NCBI RefSeq assembly: GCF_003434305.1
Contig: NZ_QKKX01000030.1
Location: 1 to 64,000, forward strand
Reading direction: 5' to 3'
DNA: 64,000 nt
Origin: Micromonospora sp. MW-13
GTDB taxonomy: Bacteria > Actinomycetota > Actinomycetes > Mycobacteriales > Micromonosporaceae
The notes under the pieces are model-generated. The model saw only the letters and a program-made list of their open reading frames with translations, was not told the DNA's origin and searched no databases. Shown piece by piece: positions 1 through 6,521 of the stretch (its first letter is position 1; each line of letters starts with the position of its first letter). A program made the position numbers and the translations under genes.

Positions 1-186
1 GGGATAATCAATGTCGGAGCACGTTACCCCTGCCGATTGGATCTCGCTACCAGGAATCCGCCTAAGCGGCGTGACCGACGTCAAGCCGACAAAGTGCGCC
101 CTGGGACTTCCACGGAAAGTGAAACGGCCTCGCCATCATCCGATCGACAAAGGGCGCTTCCAGCGAGCGGAAGAATGCACGCGGAA

Positions 187-489
187 CTATGAGTCCGATG
201 CCACCCTCCCGGGGGTCGGCCGTCGGGGCCGGCGCGCTCGGCGGTCGACCGGGGTCGATTCCACTGCGGTGGGGGCCAGCACTTGAAGCCCGGCCTTCTG
301 GACGAAGATCGACCGTCGCGCCGCCGCGTCACCCTTGGCGTTGAACTGGTACCCGTCGAGCCAGATCCAGCCGTCGTAGGTGATCCAGTCCGCGTGCACG
401 CGGATCAGCCGGAAGAAGATCGGCCGTGCGAACTGAGGGCTCGCCGCCCGGGTCACGTGCAGGAGCGCCCCCGCCCAGAAGTCGATCAT
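187..489 (-). CDS. hypothetical protein, downstream partner of a two-gene unit
   Basis: Predicted protein of 100 aa with no family I can name. The N-terminal two thirds are well ordered and rich in aromatic residues (FWAGALL near the start, then DWITYDGWIWLDGYQ), which looks like real coding sequence. The last 25 residues are Arg/Pro-rich and could be poorly conserved tail. The ATG overlaps the stop of the upstream gene in an ATGA arrangement, so the two are probably translationally coupled. It lies in a left-end stretch of small unknown genes next to an AlpA-like protein and a PIN toxin, the kind of neighbourhood typical of integrated elements. The function is unknown. Confidence 0.55.
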   Translation of the reverse strand: MIDFWAGALLHVTRAASPQFARPIFFRLIRVHADWITYDGWIWLDGYQFNAKGDAAARRSIFVQKAGLQVLAPTAVESTPVDRRARRPRRPTPGRVASDS

Positions 490-884
490 CTCAGCCAGCC
501 GAGGAAGCGGCGGTGGAGCGTCCCCGCCGGGGCCCAGCTCATGTCCTGGCTGGCGGACACGTAGTACGAGCCCATGTAGAGCGCCAGGGCGATCGGCGAG
601 GCCGCGTACTCCTGGAGCAGTTCGTGCCGGCGGGTGGCGCAGGGCCAGGGGCGGCGCAGCCGGCGCAGAGCCAGACGGGCAGGACGGGACCGTGCGCGGT
701 CACTGGCCTCACCCGGCCAGTGCCCGCGCTTGATCGGGATCTTGTGTTTGTGCCGGCAGGGCAGCTCGTTGCCGCACTTGCAGACGTACCGCCACCTGAT
801 CCACGACCACACCGGCTTGTGCCGGCGGGCCAGGGTCATCGCCGTGGCGAGCAGATACTCCTTGTAGGACACTCTTCGCGGCAT
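486..884 (-). CDS. hypothetical protein with Cys/His cluster
   Basis: Predicted protein of 132 aa, upstream and overlapping member of the pair with the gene ending at 187. A short segment (YVCKCGNELPCRHKHK, residues about 33-48) places three Cys and two His close together and could bind zinc. The rest is basic, with many Arg and Trp, which would suit a nucleic-acid-binding role; that is only inference. I do not recognise a family. The ATG at 884 is the first start in frame. The upstream region on the minus strand (885-964) is AT-richer than the window average, as is common in acquired DNA. Confidence 0.5.
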   Translation of the reverse strand: MPRRVSYKEYLLATAMTLARRHKPVWSWIRWRYVCKCGNELPCRHKHKIPIKRGHWPGEASDRARSRPARLALRRLRRPWPCATRRHELLQEYAASPIALALYMGSYYVSASQDMSWAPAGTLHRRFLGWLR

Positions 885-915
885 TCAGCCACGATCCCGG
901 TAGGACAACGAGTCA

Positions 916-931
916 ATTGGCAATAGCCAAT
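916..931. promoter_or_regulatory. inverted repeat, possible operator
   Basis: A perfect 6-bp inverted repeat, ATTGGC-AATA-GCCAAT, lies in the AT-rich gap between the divergent genes starting at 884 (minus) and 965 (plus). It is followed at 938-955 by a weaker GTAGT/ACTAC repeat. Its position suits an operator bound by the small helix-turn-helix protein encoded at 965, but no binding evidence is available. Confidence 0.3.
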
Positions 932-964
932 CGGATAGTAGTCATCTAACTACGTTCGGCTTTC

Positions 965-1180
965 ATGGACCGTGGCCCGGGGTTCCTGATGGGGCCCTAC
1001 GAGATCGCAGAGCGTCTGGGCGTCTCGCGGCAGCGGTTCCAGCAGCTCTCCCGGTACCCCACCTTCCCGAAGCCCTACCAGGAGCTACGCGGCATGAAGG
1101 TGTGGCTGGCCGGGGACGTCGAAGAGTGGATCAAGAAGCACCGCCAACCGCGCCCGACCGAGGACGACACCCCGGGCTGA
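965..1180 (+). CDS. AlpA/MerR-like helix-turn-helix protein
   Basis: Predicted protein of 71 aa that is nearly all one winged helix-turn-helix domain: MGPYEIAERLGVSRQRF forms the HTH, followed by FPKPYQELRGMKVWLAGDVEEWIKKH. This pattern (two-helix DNA-reading unit, then a strand with W-x3-DVEEW) is that of AlpA/excisionase-type and MerR-superfamily small regulators carried by integrated elements and plasmids. A second in-frame ATG nine codons in (989) would still give the whole domain, so the start is uncertain. It probably regulates neighbouring accessory genes or acts as a directionality factor. No integrase is visible within the window. Confidence 0.65.
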   Translation: MDRGPGFLMGPYEIAERLGVSRQRFQQLSRYPTFPKPYQELRGMKVWLAGDVEEWIKKHRQPRPTEDDTPG

Positions 1181-1235
1181 CCGGCCAGCCGGGCACGGCC
1201 GACGCGCTGCCAGGACGTGGCGGTAGACGTGTGAC

Positions 1236-1640
1236 TCAGGCCGGAAAGCGGATAACGGGCAGGTCGGCACCATCCCCGTACACCTTTGCTTCGCCGGTCA
1301 GCACGCAGGCATCGTGCTCCAGTACCGCCATCACCACAGCCGCAAGGTCGACTCGGCCCGTGAAGTTCCGCCAGTACGCCAACTCCTGCCAGTCCTCCCC
1401 CCAGGTCGACAGCACCGCGCAGGCCGAACGCTCCAGCAGCCGGTGCAGCATGGCCCGGTCAGCCGGGTCGTCAGCGACGGCCAGCACCTCGGCGACAACA
1501 ATGGCCGGCACCCCGAAGCGAACGCCATCCTGAGCCACCTCGTGGATGGGCTCGGCGACATCCATGGAGCCGGCCAGGTAGGCCAACAGCGCAGACCGGT
1601 CCAGCACGAGCCGCACCGGTGGCAGGTCGGGCTCAGTCAT
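1236..1640 (-). CDS. PIN-domain protein, probable VapC-type toxin
   Basis: Predicted protein of 134 aa with the acidic pattern of PIN-domain ribonucleases: Asp in LVLDRSALLAYL near the N-terminus, Glu in VVAEVLAVAD in the middle, and Asp in GRVDLAAVVMA towards the C-terminus. The length is normal for VapC toxins. PIN toxins cleave RNA, often tRNA or rRNA, and need a cognate antitoxin. The gene at 1688-1948 lies 47 bp upstream on the same strand and looks like that antitoxin. The target is not predictable from sequence. Confidence 0.7.
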   Translation of the reverse strand: MTEPDLPPVRLVLDRSALLAYLAGSMDVAEPIHEVAQDGVRFGVPAIVVAEVLAVADDPADRAMLHRLLERSACAVLSTWGEDWQELAYWRNFTGRVDLAAVVMAVLEHDACVLTGEAKVYGDGADLPVIRFPA

Positions 1641-1687
1641 GCCGCAGGGGCCTGCTTCCCGGTCTCGCCGAGCATCTCCTGCGCCGC

Positions 1688-1948
1688 TCAGCGAGACCGC
1701 TCACGCAAGGCAGCCCGGCGACCTGGAGTCCATTCCTGCTCCACCCGGGCGCGCAGCGCCCTGGCGCGAGCGCGCCCCTCGGCGGTGACGGTCATGCCAC
1801 GCCGGACGAGTTCGGCGTCCAGATCCTCGGCGCGCATCCGGTCGCGGATGGCACTGACGACGTACGCGCTGGCACGAACTCCTCCCGCTTGCCGGCAGAG
1901 ACCTTCGAGAATCCGCGATTCTCGACGTCCACAGTCGACGGTGAACAC
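1688..1948 (-). CDS. probable antitoxin of the PIN toxin
   Basis: Predicted protein of 86 aa. The segment VRASAYVVSAIRDRMRAE (residues about 24-41) resembles the ribbon-helix-helix part of VapB-like antitoxins, and the Arg-rich, helical C-terminal half resembles their toxin-neutralising tail. Antitoxin-then-toxin order with a 47-bp gap suits a toxin-antitoxin module. The start is uncertain: the annotated GTG has no clear ribosome-binding site and the first 20 residues lack the usual beta-strand pattern, so the N-terminus may be degenerate or the true start different. Confidence 0.45.
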   Translation of the reverse strand: MFTVDCGRRESRILEGLCRQAGGVRASAYVVSAIRDRMRAEDLDAELVRRGMTVTAEGRARARALRARVEQEWTPGRRAALRERSR

Positions 1949-2094
1949 GACAGGATATGAAGAGCCGCCAATGTTCGCCGACCACAGGCGTATCGGATAT
2001 CCGACAGATATTCGCGAGAACTATCGACGATCTTCATCCGTTGATGGGTCAAGATTCTTCGCGATCAGAGTCGACCGACACGACCGGGAGAGCC

Positions 2095-2763
2095 ATGCGG
2101 GACAGCGTCCTCAGTACCGCCGACGAGGTGTTGGAACGGCTCGAAGAGGAGATCGCGTTCCTGGCGGAGGGCCTGGCCGGCGTGTCCGGCCAACTGCACG
2201 ACCTGACCTTCGCGCTCGACGGCCTCCTCGCCGGCCACGACCACGAACAGGTGAGGAACGCGACCGACCAGGTCGTCGCGATCCTGGGCGAGCAGGTGCG
2301 CAGGGACCTCACCGCGCTGGCCGGCCTCGGCGCGATCCGCCACGGCCATCCCCCGGCCCACGACGACGACGTCACCGCGTCCGTCCCGGCCCTGGCCGTC
2401 GAGGCGTTGGCCGCCGCCCCCGAGGAGGACGAGGCCGACGAGCCCGAGGCGGCCCGGATCGCCAACCTCAGGGATCGGCTCGCCACCACGGCGGAGCACC
2501 TGCGGCGGCTGCTGGCCTTCGCCGCCGGCCGGTTCGACCTCGCCCGGACGGCGGCGGAACGCGGCGACGCCGACCGGGCCCTGGACGGCCTCCGGCTGGC
2601 CCGGGAGGCCACCGGGTGCGCGCCGGACGGTTACCACCTCTGGGCGCGGTGCCTGGTCGAGCTGGCCGAGGCGAGCCCCGAGAGCCTGGGCGACCTCGGT
2701 CAGCGGCTGCGGGACGTCGCGGAGTTCCGGGACACCGCCCGCAGCCCCGATGCTGGGCGCTGA
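2095..2763 (+). CDS. hypothetical helical protein
   Basis: Predicted protein of 222 aa. The start is put at the ATG at 2095 because GGGAG lies 5 nt upstream; the frame stays open further upstream but that part is AT-rich and unlike coding sequence. The protein is almost wholly alpha-helical, with heptad-like stretches (STADEVLERLEEEIAFLAEG) followed by further helices with many Ala, Leu, Glu and Arg. No enzyme motif, signal peptide or membrane segment is seen. A cytoplasmic helical-bundle protein is the most that can be said. Confidence 0.5.
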   Translation: MRDSVLSTADEVLERLEEEIAFLAEGLAGVSGQLHDLTFALDGLLAGHDHEQVRNATDQVVAILGEQVRRDLTALAGLGAIRHGHPPAHDDDVTASVPALAVEALAAAPEEDEADEPEAARIANLRDRLATTAEHLRRLLAFAAGRFDLARTAAERGDADRALDGLRLAREATGCAPDGYHLWARCLVELAEASPESLGDLGQRLRDVAEFRDTARSPDAGR

Positions 2764-2961
2764 CCCTCCGCCCAACCCGACCTCGGCCGATCCGCCGGCC
2801 ACGCGCCGCCGCCGGAGGAGGCGTCGTCGCAGGTCGGGCAGGTGCCTGGCCGGACCGGGCGGCCCCCGCCCCGGCACGGCCAAGGCGCGGCGTCCGGCTC
2901 GACTCGACCGGCTCACCCGGCACCGGCCCAGGGCGACCCTGGCCAGGGCGACACCGCAGGC

Positions 2962-3372
2962 TCAGCCCGGGTGGATCCGCGCGAGCACGGCGCGCAGCTC
3001 CGCCTCCGGCACCCGCTCCGGGTCGGCCAGCACGTCGACCGCGACCCCGGGCTCGACCAGCCGGAACGCCTCGCCGTCGCCGACCAGGCCGGTGACGTCG
3101 CCGTCCACGAACTCGGTCGGCCGCCACTGCGCCGCGTCCCGCTCGTGGTAGCCGGCGAGGAAGTCGCGCAGCTCGTCGAGGGTGCCCAGCCCGCCGCCGC
3201 GCAGGACGTGCACCCGCAGGTCGACCCGGTAGCCCTCCTCGACCTGCCGCTCCCACACCCGGGTACGGAAGCGCACGTCCTCCCACTCGCTGGCGAAATC
3301 GGACACCTCCGCGCCGATTCCCGCCGGCACGTACCCGATGACGAACCCGTCCAGCTCCCCGCTCACCGGCAC
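2962..3372 (-). CDS. conserved-looking hypothetical protein
   Basis: Predicted protein of 136 aa, soluble and acidic. It begins VSGELDGFVIGYVP and ends AELRAVLARIHPG. The sequence is regular and compositionally normal, with hydrophobic strands alternating with charged turns, so it is probably a real gene. No catalytic motif or family is recognised. It is flanked by about 200 bp of noncoding sequence on each side and faces the 3' end of the gene at 2095, so it seems to be transcribed alone. Confidence 0.5.
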   Translation of the reverse strand: MPVSGELDGFVIGYVPAGIGAEVSDFASEWEDVRFRTRVWERQVEEGYRVDLRVHVLRGGGLGTLDELRDFLAGYHERDAAQWRPTEFVDGDVTGLVGDGEAFRLVEPGVAVDVLADPERVPEAELRAVLARIHPG

Positions 3373-3595
3373 CTCCCCGTCGCCCGACCCAGCCCGCCGC
3401 CGAGTCCTGGATACCTATCGTCCACAGCAGACGAGTATCGGCCAAGGTCCACGAGTGCCGAAACGAGATGCGGTATGTCGTGGCTTCGGCGCGGCTCGAA
3501 GGCGCGACATGCCGCACCCCGAGTCGATCTACGCCCGAGTCGATCATGGAGGTCCGGTCGTCGAGCGCGTCCGGACCCTCGATCCCGGCCCCGGG

Positions 3596-4516
3596 TCAGT
3601 CGTCGTCGAGGAGGGCGAGGAGGCGGTGGACGGCCGGGTTCGTGGTGTCGCGGGGCCAGGCCAGCCGCACGTCCACGGTCGGGGTCGGCGCGGTGAACCG
3701 GCGCAGCCGTACCCCCGGCACCTTCAGCGCGCGGGCGCGGCCGGCCGGCACCGCCGCGACCACGTCTCCCCCGGCCACGGCGCGCAGCAGTTGCTCGTCG
3801 TCCGGCTCGTGCCGGACGAGGCGGAAGCCGCCGTACGGCCAGACCTGGGCGATGGTCCGGTCGAACATGCCGGGGCCGTTCTCGCGTGGCCACATCACCG
3901 CGGGCAGGTCGACCACCTCGGCCCGGCTGATCCGGCGGCGGCCGGCGGCCAGCGGATGCCCGGCCGGCAGGGCGAGCAGCAACTCCTCGGTGTCGACGAG
4001 CCGGCACCGCAGGCCCGGCTCCTCGACCGGTGTGCGGACGAACGCCGCGTCGAGCCGGCCGGTGAGCAGGCCGGCGACGTTCGGCGCGGTCCAGGCGGTC
4101 TCGGCGACCACCTCCACGTCGGGGTGGGCGGCGCGGAACCGGGCCACCAGCGCGTCCACCCGGCCGCCGCGGGCCGAGCGGGTGTACGCCAGCCGGAGCC
4201 GGCCGTCCCGGCCCCGCACCAGGTCACGGATGCGGGCGGTGCCGGCGTCGACGTCGGCGAGCAGCCGGCCGGCCTCGGCGGCGACCCGCTGCCCCACCTC
4301 GGTCAGGACACAGCCCCGGCTGGTGCGGTGCACGAGCGGGACGCCGAGCTGGCGTTCCAGGGCCCGGATCTGCTGGCTGAGCGCCGGCTGGGCGACGTGC
4401 AGGCGGGCGGCGGCCCGGGTGAAGTGCAGTTCCTCGGCGAGCACCGCGAAGTACCGCAGCCGGCGCAGGTCCCACCAGGGGTCCCGGGTCGCGGAGTCGG
4501 GCATGTCCGCCATCAT
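3596..4516 (-). CDS. LysR-family transcriptional regulator
   Basis: Predicted protein of 306 aa, normal LysR length. The N-terminal winged helix-turn-helix is clear: LRRLRYFAVLAEELHFTRAAARLHVAQPALSQQ (given in part; residues about 17-49), followed by the long linker helix IRALERQLGVPL. Residues about 95-300 form the periplasmic-binding-protein-like effector domain. It is transcribed away from a D-amino-acid oxidase gene at 4694 and probably controls it, as divergent LysR/target pairs usually do. A T-N11-A palindrome at 4515-4529 overlaps the first Met codons, which suits autoregulation. If so, translation may begin at Met5 (4504). The effector is unknown; a D-amino acid is a reasonable guess. 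Confidence 0.85.
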   Translation of the reverse strand: MMADMPDSATRDPWWDLRRLRYFAVLAEELHFTRAAARLHVAQPALSQQIRALERQLGVPLVHRTSRGCVLTEVGQRVAAEAGRLLADVDAGTARIRDLVRGRDGRLRLAYTRSARGGRVDALVARFRAAHPDVEVVAETAWTAPNVAGLLTGRLDAAFVRTPVEEPGLRCRLVDTEELLLALPAGHPLAAGRRRISRAEVVDLPAVMWPRENGPGMFDRTIAQVWPYGGFRLVRHEPDDEQLLRAVAGGDVVAAVPAGRARALKVPGVRLRRFTAPTPTVDVRLAWPRDTTNPAVHRLLALLDDD

Positions 4517-4529
4517 AAGCGCCGCTTAT
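4515..4529. promoter_or_regulatory. LysR-type binding box (T-N11-A palindrome)
   Basis: The 15-bp palindrome ATAAGCGCCGCTTAT has two perfect 7-bp arms around a single central base and the T-N11-A core with ATA/TAT ends that LysR proteins recognise. It sits at the very 5' end of the lysR gene, on the side facing the divergent oxidase gene, which is the usual place for the autoregulatory recognition site. Confidence 0.6.
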
Positions 4530-4585
4530 CGCCCGCTGCCGTTTCCGTCTTGGACGGCGCACCGTTCACCCGGGCACGATCCGAA

Positions 4586-4674
4586 GCCACGGCATGACGC
4601 TGCGGCACGACAGCCACGGCACGACGGCCGTGGACGACCGGCAGCGAACGACAGCCACGGCACCACGGCCGTGG
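4586..4674. repeat. tandem hairpin repeats in the lysR-oxidase gap
   Basis: Two copies of a 41-bp unit (hairpins at 4614-4633 and 4655-4674) each contain CCACGGC and GCCGTGG arms separated by 6 nt, and both are followed by the same ACGACCGG. A third, decayed copy of the left half begins near 4586. They lie between the LysR box and the oxidase ribosome-binding site, so they would form stem-loops in the oxidase leader or act as extra regulator contact sites. Confidence 0.6.
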
Positions 4675-4693
4675 ACGACCGGAGGGAGCGGCG

Positions 4694-5650
4694 ATGACGG
4701 AGACGACGGACGTGGTGGTGGTCGGCGGCGGGGTGATCGGGCTGACGGCCGCCGTCGCGCTCCAGGAGCGGGGCGCGCGGGTGACGGTGTGGACCGCGGA
4801 CGACCCGGCCGACACCGTGTCGGCGGTGGCCGCCGCGGTCTGGTTCCCCAGCCACACGGAGGAGGATCCCCGGGTGCTGCGCTGGGCCCGGGAGACCCAC
4901 GCGGAACTGGGCCGCCAGGCGGTCGGCGGGGTGCCGGGGGTGGTGGCCCGGCCGACCCGGATGCTGCTGCGGCACCGCTACGCCGGCCCACCCTGGTGGG
5001 CGGACGCGACCGGGGACCTGGTGGCCGAGCCGGCCGCCGAGCCGTACACGACGCTGCTGCGGTTCACCGCGCCGATGGTGGAGATGACGCCGTACCTGGC
5101 GTGGCTGACCGAGCGGGTCGAGGCGGGCGGGGGGCGGGTGCGGCGCCGCCGGGTGCAGCGGCTGGACGAGGCCTTCGAGGCAGCGCCCATCGTGGTGAAC
5201 GCGACCGGGCTGGCGGCCGGCTGGCTCGCCGCCGACCCGGCCGTGCATCCGGTGCGCGGGCACCTGGTGTTGGTGGCGAACCCGGGCCTGACCACCTCGG
5301 TACGCGACGAAGACGCCCCGGCCGGGATCACCTACGTGCACCCGCGCCGGCACGACGTGGTGCTCGGCGGCACGTTCCAGCCGGGGGTGTGGGACACCCG
5401 GCCCGACCCGGAGACGGCGGCGGCGATCCGGCGCCGCTGCGTGGCGCTGGTGCCGGAACTGGCCGACGCGCCGGTGCTCGGCGAGCGGATCGGGCTGCGG
5501 CCGGCCCGGCACGGCGGTCCCCGGGTGGAGATGCAGCCGGCCGGGCCGGTCGGCGGCCGGCTGGTGCACGCATACGGGCACGGCGGCGCCGGCGTCACCC
5601 TCTCCTGGGGCTGCGCCGCCGAGGTCGCCCGCCTGGCCCTGGACGGCTGA
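4694..5650 (+). CDS. FAD-dependent D-amino-acid oxidase
   Basis: Predicted protein of 318 aa in the DAO family, which oxidises D-amino acids to 2-oxo acids with release of ammonia and hydrogen peroxide. The N-terminus has the dinucleotide-binding fold (VVVVGGGVIGLTAAVALQ, residues 7-24). The C-terminus has the conserved FAD-contact motif YGHGGAGVTLSWG (about residues 293-305), and GLRPARHGG carries the Arg expected to hold the substrate carboxylate. Length is slightly below the eukaryotic enzymes (about 345) but normal for actinobacteria. GGAGG lies 7-8 nt before the ATG. The divergent LysR gene is its likely regulator. Family membership is firm; the preferred substrate cannot be told. Confidence 0.85.
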   Translation: MTETTDVVVVGGGVIGLTAAVALQERGARVTVWTADDPADTVSAVAAAVWFPSHTEEDPRVLRWARETHAELGRQAVGGVPGVVARPTRMLLRHRYAGPPWWADATGDLVAEPAAEPYTTLLRFTAPMVEMTPYLAWLTERVEAGGGRVRRRRVQRLDEAFEAAPIVVNATGLAAGWLAADPAVHPVRGHLVLVANPGLTTSVRDEDAPAGITYVHPRRHDVVLGGTFQPGVWDTRPDPETAAAIRRRCVALVPELADAPVLGERIGLRPARHGGPRVEMQPAGPVGGRLVHAYGHGGAGVTLSWGCAAEVARLALDG

Positions 5651-5678
5651 TCCGGCCGGTGGGCCGACGGGCCGGCGG

Positions 5679-6518
5679 TCAGCGCACCAGGCGGAACAGC
5701 AGCAGGTAGCCGCAGTAGGCGAGGGGCACGAGCAGCACGCAGGTGACGAAGCCGAGCGGGACGAACCGGGGCGGCTGGTCCGAGCCCAGCGCCGGCCGCC
5801 CCCACCGGCCCAGCACCAGGTACCCGGCGACGAAGGAGAGCACCGGCAGCCCGGCGCAGGTGGCGGCGTAGAGGGCGCCGAGGCCCACCACCGCCAGGTC
5901 GGCGGCCACCACCATGATCAGCATCAGCACCACCCCGGCCGCCGCGCAACCGGTGTACACGGCCAGCGCCCGGGCCAGCGGCGACCAGGTCGGCAGCAGC
6001 GGCGGTTGCCGGGCGACGGCCTCGGTGACCTGGACCAGCCGGTCGGTCTCGTCGGCGAGCCGCCGGGCCTCGGCCAGCTCCGCGGCCGGGTCGGCGACCG
6101 CGGCGCGGGGTGTGGGCACCCCGGCCGCCGCCGGCAGCGCCACCACCGCCCCGCCCGGGGCACCCGATGGGTACGCCCCGACGCCCGGCCGCCCCGGCGC
6201 GGCGGCTGCGCCGCCGTCGGGCACCGCCCCCGCCCCGGAGGTCCCGCCGGACGACGTCGCCCCGGGGGTGCTGCTTCCGGGGGTGGTCGTCCCGGAGCGG
6301 TCTCCCCCGGCGGCGGGTGGCGGGTCGGCGGGCAGGCCGATGGCGTGGCCGAGCTGGCCGAGGCGGTGGGACTGGACGGCGAGGCGCCGGGTGAGCTGGT
6401 CGAGCGTGGCGTGCATGGCGCGACGGCGGCCGGCCTCGGCGGCGGCGTCCTGGTCGGTCTCGCGGCGCTGGTCGGCGAGCTGTCGGGCCAGGGCGGCGTA
6501 CTCGGAGAAGGTGGACAC
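5679..6518 (-). CDS. membrane protein paired with the FtsK-like ATPase
   Basis: Predicted protein of 279 aa. Residues 1-60 are a charged helical region (LARQLADQRRETDQDAAAEA) likely to form a coiled coil. Residues about 65-140 are a low-complexity Gly/Pro/Ala/Thr linker. Residues about 185-279 hold three hydrophobic segments (AGVVLMLIMVVAADLAVVGL, then LPVLSFVAGYLVLG, and FVTCVLLVPLAYCGYLLLF). It starts 3 bp after the stop of the FtsK-like gene, so the two are one operon. It is probably the membrane anchor or partner of that ATPase. No named family is recognised. Confidence 0.6.
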   Translation of the reverse strand: MSTFSEYAALARQLADQRRETDQDAAAEAGRRRAMHATLDQLTRRLAVQSHRLGQLGHAIGLPADPPPAAGGDRSGTTTPGSSTPGATSSGGTSGAGAVPDGGAAAAPGRPGVGAYPSGAPGGAVVALPAAAGVPTPRAAVADPAAELAEARRLADETDRLVQVTEAVARQPPLLPTWSPLARALAVYTGCAAAGVVLMLIMVVAADLAVVGLGALYAATCAGLPVLSFVAGYLVLGRWGRPALGSDQPPRFVPLGFVTCVLLVPLAYCGYLLLFRLVR

Positions 6519-6521
6519 CGC

